Below, one piece after another: positions 9,347 to 19,203 of a stretch of DNA of 64,000 nucleotides. Source of the DNA: Streptomyces sp. Q6 (GTDB taxonomy: Bacteria; Actinomycetota; Actinomycetes; Streptomycetales; Streptomycetaceae). Position 1 is the first letter of the stretch. Every line of letters begins with the position of its first letter. The position numbers and the translations under genes were made by a program. The stretch covers positions 6,634,001 through 6,698,000 of the forward strand of contig NZ_CP146022.1 in the NCBI RefSeq assembly GCF_036967205.1. Reading direction: 5' to 3'. The notes under the pieces were generated by a model. That model searched no databases, was not told where the DNA came from, and saw only the letters and a program-made list of their open reading frames with translations.

Positions 9347-9394
9347 GCCTCGCCTCACGAGGACGGCGACGTCTTCGTGGGGAGTAACAACCCT
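9341..9394 (-). promoter_or_regulatory. RAT (ribonucleic antiterminator) element for the LicT/BglG protein
   Basis: The minus strand reads AGGGTTGTTACTC on the 5' side and GAGGCAAGGCCT on the 3' side, close to the classic RAT ends GGATTGTTACTG and CAGGCAAAACC. The two sides pair at AGG/CCT and CTC/GAG with the expected asymmetric internal loops between. The apical loop is enlarged by an extra hairpin (CACGA-GAC/GTC-TCGTG, one mismatch), making the element about 54 nt instead of about 30. A TACAGT -10 candidate (plus 9418-9423) would place transcription start about 15 bases upstream. The RAT overlaps the terminator by six bases, which gives the on/off switch. Confidence 0.85.
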
Positions 9395-9467
9395 GTGATC
9401 GGGATCGATCGGCCGTCACTGTACACCGGGACCGGCGGCGTACGGAAGCCCCGTCGAGGCCGCCGCC

Positions 9468-10718
9468 TCACGGCTCCCGGAGCACCGGCAGTTCCTTGAT
9501 CCCGTTGATGAAGTTCGACACCAGCCGCCGTGGTGTCCCGGCGGGGCGCAGCTCCGGCAGGGCGCGGCTCACCTCGTCGTAGAGCACCCGCAGCTGGAGC
9601 CGTGCGAAATGCGCGCCCAGGCAGACGTGCGGGCCGTCGCCGAAGGACACGTGCGGGTTCGGGGCGCGGTGCGGGTCGAGACGGAAGGGGTCGGTGAAGA
9701 CGCGTTCGTCGTGGTGGGCGGACGCGTGGAGCACGACGACCTTGTCGCCCTCGGCGATACGGGTGCCCGCCAGCGTCGTGTCCTTCGCCGCCGTACGGCG
9801 GAACGTGAGCACCGGCGGGTGACGGCGCAGGAGTTCGTCCGTGAGAGACGCCAAGTCCAGCTCGTTCGCGCGGAGTCGGGCGTACGTCGACGGGTTCTCG
9901 GCCAGCAGGGACAGGCCGCCCGGCGCCGCGCCGCGAACCGTGTCGTTGCCCGCGATCGTCAGCAGGAAGAAGAACATCTGCCGTTCGGGCGGCGTGAGTT
10001 CGGGGTCCGTGGCGAGCGTCGTCATGACGTCGTCGGCCGGGTGCGCCCGCTTGTGGGCGGCGAGCGCGTCGGCGTACGCGAACATGTCGGCCAGGGCGGA
10101 CGGGGAGCGCGGGTTCACCGGGCGCCCCGCGTCGTCGAGGACCGGTTCCGGCGCCTCGTCCGGGTCCTGGTAGCCGATGACCCGCCGCGTCCAGTGCAGG
10201 AGCAGCGCGCGGTCGGACTCCGGTACGCCGAGGAGGTCGGCGAGGTTGAGCAGGGCGTAGTCGTCGGTGACGGTCGAGACCAGGTCGACCGAGGACGTGC
10301 CGTCGTCCGCCCGGAGCGCCTTGTCCAGCAGGGCCGTCGCCCGGGTGCGCGCCGCCCGCTCGAACCCCTCGACCCGGCGCGGCGTGAAGGCCCGGCTCAC
10401 CAGGCGGCGCAGCCGGCCGTGCGCCGGGGGGTCCTGGTTGAGCATCATGCCCCGGATGAAGGGCAGGTCCGCCGGGTCCGGGTCGCGGATCTGCGTCGCG
10501 CCGAGGTACGAGGAGTACGTCGTCGCGTCCTTCAGGACCCGGACCACGTCCGCGTGCCGGGACACGGCCCAGAAACCGGGGCCCTCCGGCCAGCCGAGGA
10601 CCGCCGGCTCGGCCTGCCATGACACCGGGTGGTGGTCGCGCAGGACGCGGTAGCGGTCGTGCGGGACTCCCGCCGCGTACAGGCGCGGGTCGAAGACGTC
10701 GGGCGGCCCGCCCGTCAC
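9468..10718 (-). CDS. Cytochrome P450 (CYP)
   Basis: Encodes 416 residues. The I-helix oxygen-activation motif is AGNDTV, the K-helix ExxR is ELLRRHPP, and the heme-cysteine loop is FGDGPHVCLGAHFAR. All catalytic elements are intact, typical of a soluble bacterial class I P450. The GTG start overlaps the stop codon of the upstream hydrolase (GTGA), so the two are translationally coupled. No ferredoxin or reductase gene is adjacent, so electron partners must be elsewhere. The substrate is unknown; the hydrolase partner could act on the same compound, but that is inference. Confidence 0.9.
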   Translation of the reverse strand: MTGGPPDVFDPRLYAAGVPHDRYRVLRDHHPVSWQAEPAVLGWPEGPGFWAVSRHADVVRVLKDATTYSSYLGATQIRDPDPADLPFIRGMMLNQDPPAHGRLRRLVSRAFTPRRVEGFERAARTRATALLDKALRADDGTSSVDLVSTVTDDYALLNLADLLGVPESDRALLLHWTRRVIGYQDPDEAPEPVLDDAGRPVNPRSPSALADMFAYADALAAHKRAHPADDVMTTLATDPELTPPERQMFFFLLTIAGNDTVRGAAPGGLSLLAENPSTYARLRANELDLASLTDELLRRHPPVLTFRRTAAKDTTLAGTRIAEGDKVVVLHASAHHDERVFTDPFRLDPHRAPNPHVSFGDGPHVCLGAHFARLQLRVLYDEVSRALPELRPAGTPRRLVSNFINGIKELPVLREP

Positions 10719-11488
10719 GCGCCGTCCGCCCGGAGGAAGTCCTCCACCACCCTGATCAGCGCCAGCGGCGCCTCGTCCATCGCGTAGTGGCCGCACACCG
10801 GCAGATCGACGAGCTCGCCGCGCACGAACCAGCGCAGCCACGTCTGCCGCATCAGGTCCGCCGACAGCGCCGGGTCGAGCTGGCCGGTGACAGCGAGCGC
10901 GGGCGTCGTACAGCCTTCGAGTCGGGTGTGGAAGTCGTCGCGCGCCCACGAGTCCAGCCAGGCCCGGAACGCCTTGGCGTCGCTGCACGCCAGCGACCGC
11001 TCGACCATGCGGTCCAGCCAGGCGGCGGGGCGGACGCCGCCCGTCGTGACGTCGAGGATGGCGCGGCGGTTCGCGGGCTCGGTGTCGGCCCCGGCGAACA
11101 GCTCCCACTGCTCGGGCGGCAGCGCCAGCCCTGAGGCGGGCACCGGGGACACCCCGGCGACGCGCCGCACCCGCGCCCCCGCCCGCGCGACCACCCGCTG
11201 CGCCACGCTGCCGCCCATCGAGTGCCCGATCAGCGAGAAGCGCTCCCAGCCGAGCCGGTCCGCCAGGTCGATGACGTCGTCCGCCGCCTCGGCCGTCGTG
11301 TACGCGCCCGGCGTCTGGATCGCCTCGCCGTAGCCGCGCAGGTCGACGAGGGCGTACTGGAAGGAGACGCGGTCGAGGTCGGGGACGATCGGCGCGTACG
11401 CGGAGCGGTCCGCGAACCAGCCGTGCACCGCGATCACCTTGTGCGGGCCGTCGCCGTGCAGCGCGTGGGGCAGCGAGAAGGAGGCCAC
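10715..11488 (-). CDS. Alpha/beta hydrolase
   Basis: Encodes 257 residues. It has the hydrolase oxyanion loop HGWFADR, the nucleophile elbow GHSMGGS, the acid in GQLDPAL and the catalytic histidine in CGHYAMDE, so the triad is complete. Start GTG at 11488 has AGGAG five bases upstream; an in-frame upstream extension is not conserved-looking and lacks a RBS. The stop overlaps the P450 start by four bases. The substrate (ester, lactone or epoxide) cannot be read from sequence. Confidence 0.85.
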   Translation of the reverse strand: MASFSLPHALHGDGPHKVIAVHGWFADRSAYAPIVPDLDRVSFQYALVDLRGYGEAIQTPGAYTTAEAADDVIDLADRLGWERFSLIGHSMGGSVAQRVVARAGARVRRVAGVSPVPASGLALPPEQWELFAGADTEPANRRAILDVTTGGVRPAAWLDRMVERSLACSDAKAFRAWLDSWARDDFHTRLEGCTTPALAVTGQLDPALSADLMRQTWLRWFVRGELVDLPVCGHYAMDEAPLALIRVVEDFLRADGA

Positions 11489-11596
11489 GTCGACTCCTGG
11501 GGGTGTGGGACGAGCGGTTCCGGTCGCGTCAACGGTGGCGCTCCGCGGGCCGGGCCACAAGAGGGCGTGCGGTGGCGGTCGGCGACAATAGGGGGC

Positions 11597-12442
11597 GTGA
11601 CCTCTCCCGATGCCCGTCGCCCCGCTCTGCCCCGCGCCGACCTGACCGCCGACTGCGGCACCTGCTTCGGCCTCTGCTGCGTCGCGCTGCCCTTCGCCAA
11701 GTCCCAGGACTTCGCGGCGAACAAGAACGCGGGCACGCCCTGCCGCAACCTCCGGAGCGACTTCCGCTGCGGCATCCACGCCACTCTGCGCGACGACGGC
11801 TACCGCGGCTGCACCGTCTTCGACTGCTTCGGCGCGGGGCAGAAGGTCTCGCAGGTCACGTTCGACGGGGTGAGCTGGCGGGAGCGCCCCGACAGCGCGC
11901 GCACCATGTACGACGTCTTTCCCGTCATGCGCCAACTGCACGAGCTGCTCTGGTACTTGGAGGAGGTCCTCGCACTGCGCCGGGCCGCCGCCGTGCATCA
12001 GGACGCGCGGCGCGCCCTCGACACCATCGACCTGCTCACGCGTGCGGACGCCGAAGAGCTGCTCGCCGCCGACGTGCCCGCGATCCGGGGCGACGTCAAC
12101 ACCCTGCTGCTGAGGGCGAGCGAACTGGTGCGCGCCGAGGTGCCCGGAGCGCTCGGGCGCAAGAAGAACCACCGCGGCGCCGACCTCGTCGGAGCCCGCC
12201 TGCGGAAGGCCGACCTGCGCGGCGCCAACCTGCGCGGCGCCCTCCTCGTCGCCGCCGACCTGACCGGCGCCGACCTGCGCACGGCCGACCTGATCGGTGC
12301 CGACCTGCGCGACGCGCGCCTGGCGGGCGCCGACCTCACCGGCAGCGTCTTCCTCACCCAGGCCCAGCTGAACGCGGCGCACGGCGACGCCACCACCAAG
12401 GTGCCCGCGGCGCTGCGACGGCCCGCGCACTGGGACGCGTAG
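11597..12442 (+). CDS. Cysteine-rich pentapeptide-repeat protein
   Basis: Encodes 281 residues. The N-terminal 80 residues contain eight cysteines (20, 23, 27, 28, 49, 58, 72, 77), including CGTCFGLCC, resembling the YkgJ-type metal (Zn/Fe-S) cysteine cluster. A helical middle is followed by a C-terminal run of A(D/N)LxG pentapeptide repeats (about residues 195-255), which would form a right-handed beta-helix. The start GTG has no ribosome-binding site, but GACAAT lies seven bases upstream, so the mRNA is probably leaderless. The role is unknown; the fusion of a metal-binding head to a beta-helix suggests a binding or scaffolding protein. Confidence 0.8.
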   Translation: MTSPDARRPALPRADLTADCGTCFGLCCVALPFAKSQDFAANKNAGTPCRNLRSDFRCGIHATLRDDGYRGCTVFDCFGAGQKVSQVTFDGVSWRERPDSARTMYDVFPVMRQLHELLWYLEEVLALRRAAAVHQDARRALDTIDLLTRADAEELLAADVPAIRGDVNTLLLRASELVRAEVPGALGRKKNHRGADLVGARLRKADLRGANLRGALLVAADLTGADLRTADLIGADLRDARLAGADLTGSVFLTQAQLNAAHGDATTKVPAALRRPAHWDA

Positions 12443-12522
12443 ACCCTATGACCGCCGGGCCTTTCCCGGGCGCCGGGCCGATAAACCCGAAGGGACTCGA
12501 ACGGCCGCGGTTCACGCGATAG

Positions 12523-14847
<2,325 letters not shown>

Positions 14848-14863
14848 TCCGCTGACGGTCGCC

Positions 14864-14989
14864 TCAGACGCTCCGCGCGCCCGCCTCCGAGAGCTGGGCG
14901 CGCAGGGCGTCGGCCGCGGCCCGCACGGCGTCCGGCAGGCCCGCGGCGGCCAGGGCGTCGTGCTCCCGGGTGAGGCGCACGCCGAGCAT
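14864..14989 (-). CDS. Possible small protein, 41 residues
   Basis: A short open frame beginning MLGVRLTREHDAL and ending SEAGARSV. Its codons are strongly G/C at the third position and the peptide is plausibly a helical pair, both consistent with coding. No ribosome-binding site precedes the ATG, and coding-like character continues about 12 codons upstream without a start codon. It converges on geoA. It may be real, a 3' remnant of a longer gene, or chance. No function assigned. Confidence 0.3.
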   Translation of the reverse strand: MLGVRLTREHDALAAAGLPDAVRAAADALRAQLSEAGARSV

Positions 14990-15249
14990 GACACCGCGCC
15001 AGTGCCGGACCGGGCTGTCGTCGGCCCCTTCGAGTTGCCCTCTCGCTGCTGAACTCTCCTTTCGGGTGGGTCTATTGAGGTGAGTCGGGCGGGGCCCGTA
15101 CGGCTTGCGTGGACCGAACCGACGGCGGCATGAGTGCGCTGACCTGCTGTGAGGTGCGGGAATTCGCGCGAGGGCGGGCACTCTCACTCGTTCGGGGATC
15201 GTCGCGTGCCGCGGCGGAGGGTAGGGCTGTGGCCGGAGGCGAGCGACCT
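14990..15249. other. Intergenic stretch with no firm gene
   Basis: Between the small ORF and the PDZ-protein start I see no convincing gene. An AAAGGAG on the minus strand near 15060 is not followed by a start codon within range. The right part should contain the promoter of the PDZ-domain gene, whose GGAGG lies about ten bases before the ATG at 15250. Confidence 0.4.
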
Positions 15250-15848
15250 ATGGAACAGACCGCGTTGCGACCCAAGTCCAGGCCAGGAGCCGCGGGGCAC
15301 GACCCCGGCGGCGCTCCCGGGCGGAAGCCGCGCCCCGCCCGCCGCCCACATGCCGCGCGACGCCGCGGAAAGCGCCTGGTCACCTGGTTGTCCGGCCTGC
15401 TCTGCGCGATCGTTCTCGTGCTGGCCGGGGTGGGCCTCGGCACCGTCGGCGCCACCGTCATCGGCATGAGCAAGCTGGCCGAGACGCGGAAGCAGGCGGC
15501 CCAGGCGCCCCGGCGCCGGGCACGCCGTCCGCCGCGCCGACCGCGCACAGCGCCGCGCCCTCGCGGTCCCGCGCCGAGGCCAGGGGCAGCCTCGGCGTGG
15601 AGGTCGTCGACGCTCCGAAGGGGCCGGGCGCGCTGGTCGTCGCCGTACACGTGCCGGGGCCCGGCTACACCGCGGGACTGGTGCGCGGTGACGTCCTGTT
15701 GAGCCTCGGAACGGCGCGGATCGGCTCGGCGAGCGACCTCGCGGCGGTCGTCAGGGACGCGCACCCGGGGCGACAACTGACGTTGACGGTCCGTCACGAC
15801 AGCGGTGCACGGCAGGAGTTGACGGTGACACCGGGAGTGGTGACCTGA
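15250..15848 (+). pseudogene. PDZ-domain membrane protein interrupted by a -1 frameshift
   Basis: The N-terminal frame encodes a basic cytoplasmic segment (residues 1-43) and one transmembrane helix (about 44-72), then passes into arginine-rich nonsense near 15500-15525. The frame one base back continues with a Pro/Ala linker and a complete C-terminal PDZ domain (SLGVEVVDAP ... GLVRGDVLLSLG ... VTPGVVT). The span is 599 bases; adding one base gives 200 codons, 199 residues. So a single base appears missing inside a run such as GGCGCCCCGGCGCC. Intact, it would be a membrane-anchored PDZ protein facing outside, resembling a DegP-type protease without the protease domain. It could be a sequencing indel rather than a true pseudogene. 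Confidence 0.75.
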
Positions 15849-15974
15849 GAGCGCGCGACGCCGGACGCGGACCGGACCGTACGGAGGGCGCGGTCATTGT
15901 CCCGTCATGCCGTCGGGGCGTCGTGGCGTCGTACGGAATCGTGGGTGATCGGGCCGTGCGGACCGGCGGTGGCT

Positions 15975-16727
15975 TCAGACCGTACGGAAGTGCGTCGTCA
16001 GGCGTCGCTCGTCGTCCAGGACATGGAACGCGAACCCGACCGGCGCCGCCCGGTCGGCGACCTGCTCGCCCTCCCACGGCAGCCGCAACGTCCATGTCAC
16101 ACCCGGCCCCGCGATCAGCGGCCGCCCGGCGAACGTCGTCGCCGCCGGAGTGTGCGCATGGCCGGCGATGACGGCGACGATCTCCGGCCTGCTCTCCAGC
16201 AGGCGTGCCAGGGAGCGGGGTTGGTCGAGCCGGTAGCGGTCGGGCAGCGGGTGGTGGAGGGCGACCGGCGGGTGGTGGAAGGCGATCAGGGCGGGCGTGT
16301 CGCCGTCGAGCGCGTCCAGCTCCTCCTCGATCCAGCCGTACGTCTCCTCGTCGAGCGCCCCTTCGTCGGCGCCCGGGACGCTGGAGTCGCACATCAGGAT
16401 CGCGGCCCCGCCCACCCGGTGCGCGCTGTTCACCGGCCCGTCGGCGGCGGCCTCGCGCAGCAGGGCCTTGCGGTACGGGGCGCGGCTGTCGTGGTTGCCG
16501 GGGCAGGTCAGGACCGGGAACGGTGACGCCGGGTCGTGCAGACCGAGCAGCGCGGCCGCCTCCTCGTACTCCGACTCGGCGCCGTGATCCGCGATGTCGC
16601 CGGTGACGAGCAGCGCGTCCACCCCTCCCGGCAGCGCCCGCAGATGGTCCATCACGCGGCGGGCCCGCTCGGTGGCGCGCGGGGTCCCGTCGAGGTGCAG
16701 ATCGCTGATCTGGGCGAGCACGAGCAT
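15975..16727 (-). CDS. Metallophosphoesterase, cyclic-AMP phosphodiesterase (CpdA) type
   Basis: Encodes 250 residues. It contains the calcineurin-like metal motifs in order: DLHLD near the N-terminus, GDIADHG, GNHDSR, HHPPVALHH, and GHAHT. This pattern fits class III cyclic nucleotide phosphodiesterases and related phosphoesterases that use a di-metal centre. It would act in the cytoplasm on cAMP or another phosphodiester; substrate is not provable here. A perfect 8-4-8 palindrome lies 65 bases upstream of the start (16792-16811) and may control it. Confidence 0.87.
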   Translation of the reverse strand: MLVLAQISDLHLDGTPRATERARRVMDHLRALPGGVDALLVTGDIADHGAESEYEEAAALLGLHDPASPFPVLTCPGNHDSRAPYRKALLREAAADGPVNSAHRVGGAAILMCDSSVPGADEGALDEETYGWIEEELDALDGDTPALIAFHHPPVALHHPLPDRYRLDQPRSLARLLESRPEIVAVIAGHAHTPAATTFAGRPLIAGPGVTWTLRLPWEGEQVADRAAPVGFAFHVLDDERRLTTHFRTV

Positions 16728-16791
16728 GGGCGTACGTCCTTGTCCGGTAGAGGGGCCGGGAGACCCCGTACGTAATGGCTCTCCTGAATCT

Positions 16792-16811
16792 AAGCATTAG
16801 CGTTAATGCTT
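16792..16811. promoter_or_regulatory. AT-rich 20-bp palindrome, candidate operator
   Basis: AAGCATTA-GCGT-TAATGCTT, a perfect inverted repeat with 8-bp arms, in the divergent region between the phosphoesterase (-) and the aminopeptidase (+). Such an AT-rich dyad stands out sharply from the local base composition and has the shape of a MarR- or TetR-family operator. No such regulator is encoded next to it. Confidence 0.6.
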
Positions 16812-16988
16812 GAACAAGGCTGAGGCGTTAATTGCCGGTGCTGGGTGTGCTTGTGCTCCGTGACGGGCGGCTGTTCGGCCCGGAGGCGGACTCGCGCCGT
16901 CCGCGGCCGCCGGGCAGGATGCTGCCCAGAGACCGGACCGTGTTCCCGGGTCCGGTGAGGCGACCGCAGCTTCCTGGAGGTTCCGGAG

Positions 16989-18116
16989 ATGACGACCGGC
17001 ACACCCGCGCCCTTCACCGCCGCCGACTACGAGGCCCGCATGGAGCGTGCCGCGCAGTCCGCCGCCGACGCGGGACTCGCCGGTGTGCTCGTCGCGCCCG
17101 GACCGGACCTCGTCTGGCTCACCGGCTACTCCGTACCGGCCGACACCGAGCGGCTCACCCTCCTCGTCCTCGCCGCCGGGCAGGAACCCACGCTCGTCGT
17201 GCCGACGCTGGAGGCGCCCGACGCGGCGAAGGCCGCCGGCGCCGACGCGATGACGCTGCGCGACTGGACCGACGGCACGAACCCGTACGACGTCACGGCC
17301 CCGCTGCTCGATGTCACCGGCCGCTTCGGTGTCAGCGACAACGCCTGGGCCATGCACCTGCTCGGGTTGCAGAAGACGCTGCCCGACACCTCGTACGTGT
17401 CGCTCACCGAGGCGCTGCCCATGCTGCGCGGCGTCAAGGACGCCGCCGAACTGGAACGCCTCGCCGCCGCGGGCGCCGCCGCGGACGCGACGTACGAGGA
17501 GATCAAGAAGGTCGCCTTCGCGGGCCGCGAGGAGAACGACATCGCCCGCGAACTCGCCGATCTGCTGCGGAAGTTCGGGCACTCGCAGGTCGACTTCACG
17601 GTCGTCGGATCAGGTCCCAACGGCGCCAACCCGCACCACGAGGCGAGCGACCGCGTCATCCGGCACGGCGACATGGTCGTCCTCGACTTCGGCGGCCTGA
17701 AGCACGGCTACGGCTCCGACACGACCCGCACCGTGCACGTCGGGGAGCCCACGGACGAGGAGCGGCGCGTGCACGACATCGTGCGCGAGGCGCAGACGGC
17801 GGCGTGCGACGCCGTGCGGCCGGGCATCGCCTGCCAGGACGTCGACCGCGTCGCCCGCAAGGTGATCACGGACGCCGGGTACGGCGAGTACTTCATCCAC
17901 CGCACCGGGCACGGCATCGGCGTCACCACGCACGAACCGCCGTACATGATCGAGGGCGAGGAGCAGGAACTCGTGCCCGGAATGTGCTTCTCGGTCGAGC
18001 CGGGCATCTACCTGCCGGGCCGGTTCGGCGTCCGCGTCGAGGACATCGTCACCGTCACCGAGGACGGCGGCCGACGCCTCAACGCCACGGCGCGGGACAT
18101 GGCGATCGTGAGCTGA
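16989..18116 (+). CDS. Xaa-Pro aminopeptidase/dipeptidase (M24 family)
   Basis: Encodes 375 residues. An N-terminal creatinase-like domain (1-140) precedes the pita-bread metallopeptidase domain with the di-metal ligands in DFGGLKHGYGSDTTRT (two Asp), HRTGHGIG (His), and the Glu residues of HEPPYMIEGE and CFSVEPGIY. It should remove residues adjacent to proline, or cleave X-Pro dipeptides, using Mn or Co. CTGGAGG and TTCCGGAG upstream of the ATG supply the RBS. Six bases after its stop the next gene starts, so the two are probably cotranscribed. Confidence 0.92.
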   Translation: MTTGTPAPFTAADYEARMERAAQSAADAGLAGVLVAPGPDLVWLTGYSVPADTERLTLLVLAAGQEPTLVVPTLEAPDAAKAAGADAMTLRDWTDGTNPYDVTAPLLDVTGRFGVSDNAWAMHLLGLQKTLPDTSYVSLTEALPMLRGVKDAAELERLAAAGAAADATYEEIKKVAFAGREENDIARELADLLRKFGHSQVDFTVVGSGPNGANPHHEASDRVIRHGDMVVLDFGGLKHGYGSDTTRTVHVGEPTDEERRVHDIVREAQTAACDAVRPGIACQDVDRVARKVITDAGYGEYFIHRTGHGIGVTTHEPPYMIEGEEQELVPGMCFSVEPGIYLPGRFGVRVEDIVTVTEDGGRRLNATARDMAIVS

Positions 18117-18122
18117 GCCGCC

Positions 18123-19007
18123 ATGCCGACGCCACCGCGCCCCACCGCCGAGACGGTGCGCCACCTCCTGGAGCCCCTGCTCCCGGGAGGCGGCTCGGTC
18201 CGCGCCGGTGACACGCCGTACGCCTGGTGGGTCGGCGACAAGCACGTCCTGCGCCTCGCCCCCGACGCTCCGGCGTCGACGCGGCGACGGTGCGAGCTGC
18301 GACTGCGCGACCTCGTCCGCCCCTACGTGCCGGTCTCGGTGCCCGTCGGCATCGCGTCGGGGGAGTGGGCGCCCGGACTCGTCTACTCCCTGGACACCCG
18401 GCTGCCCGGCGAGACCGCGCAGGAGCGGGAGGTCACGGCCGCCGGCGAGGAGGACCTCGCTGGTCTGCTCACCGCGCTGCGGGCCGTGCCGGTCGCGCGT
18501 GCCGCCCAGCTCGGCGTGCCCAAGGTCGCGCCGCGTTCCCTGGAGAACCTGCGGCGGCAGGCGGCCCCCGCGGCCCAGAAGCTCGACGGGCAGGGCGAGT
18601 TCGACGCCGAGCGGCTGCGCCAGCTGACCGGCCACGCGGTGGCTCAGCTCGGACCGCTGCCCGACGCCGTCCTCGTCCACCACGGCCTCTCCGGCGAGCA
18701 CCTGATCGTCACGCGCGACGGGCGGGTGACCGGCGCGCTGGGCTGGGGTGACGCGGTCATCGGCGACCCCGCGGAGGACATCGCGGGCCTCGCGGCATCG
18801 GTCGGCGCACGCGCGGCGGTCCGCTCCGCGACGCTGGCGGGGTACGGGGCGCGGGTGTGTCTGCGGGGGTTGTGGCTGGGCCGGTGCGACGCGCTGGTCC
18901 GGCTGGCGGAGGGCGACGCCGGGCCGGAGGGCGATCGGGCGCTGCTGCGGGTGCGGCTGGAACGGGTGTGGGAGCCGATTCTGCTGGAGCTGGTGTCGGA
19001 GGGGTGA
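18123..19007 (+). CDS. Aminoglycoside phosphotransferase-fold protein, probable pseudokinase
   Basis: Encodes 294 residues with the APH/choline-kinase fold order. The catalytic loop normally reads HGDLxxxN or HGDLxxxH, but here reads HHGLSGEHLIV, so the catalytic aspartate position is glycine. The metal-binding aspartate of the IDW block is also replaced (GALGWGDA), while the following GDPAEDIAGLA block is kept. I infer loss of phosphotransfer and a binding or regulatory role, unless nearby acidic residues substitute. It follows the aminopeptidase by six bases. The C-terminus is rich in arginine and leucine and looks helical. Compare the intact kinase at 36043. Confidence 0.72.
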   Translation: MPTPPRPTAETVRHLLEPLLPGGGSVRAGDTPYAWWVGDKHVLRLAPDAPASTRRRCELRLRDLVRPYVPVSVPVGIASGEWAPGLVYSLDTRLPGETAQEREVTAAGEEDLAGLLTALRAVPVARAAQLGVPKVAPRSLENLRRQAAPAAQKLDGQGEFDAERLRQLTGHAVAQLGPLPDAVLVHHGLSGEHLIVTRDGRVTGALGWGDAVIGDPAEDIAGLAASVGARAAVRSATLAGYGARVCLRGLWLGRCDALVRLAEGDAGPEGDRALLRVRLERVWEPILLELVSEG

Positions 19008-19097
19008 GGGGGGTCTTGGGGCGGTGGATGCGGGCCGGTGGGTGCGGTTCGGTGCGGGTGTGCGGGTGCGGGAGCGGTGGGGGCTGGTCGCGCAGTT

Positions 19098-19147
19098 CCC
19101 CGCGCCTCTGAAATGCGCACTGCGTGCGCCCTCTCAGAGGCGCGGGG
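19098..19147. terminator. Long GC inverted repeat between convergent genes
   Basis: A perfect 14-bp inverted repeat (CCCCGCGCCTCTGA / TCAGAGGCGCGGGG) with a 22-base loop lies between the converging kinase-like gene and treZ. The flanking GCGCAGTTCC and the arm sequence match, from memory, a short element recurring between Streptomyces genes. It would act as a bidirectional terminator. Confidence 0.7.
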
Positions 19148-19203
19148 CATAAGGGCGCGGTTCCGCTCAGCCTCCACCCACCCGCACCCGCACCGCCGCC
19201 CCC

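Noticed and set aside
14864-15187. A longer 107-residue reading of the small ORF after geoA
   Set aside because: The upstream part lacks coding-like third-position bias and has an Arg/Pro-rich composition; only the last 41 residues look coding-like.
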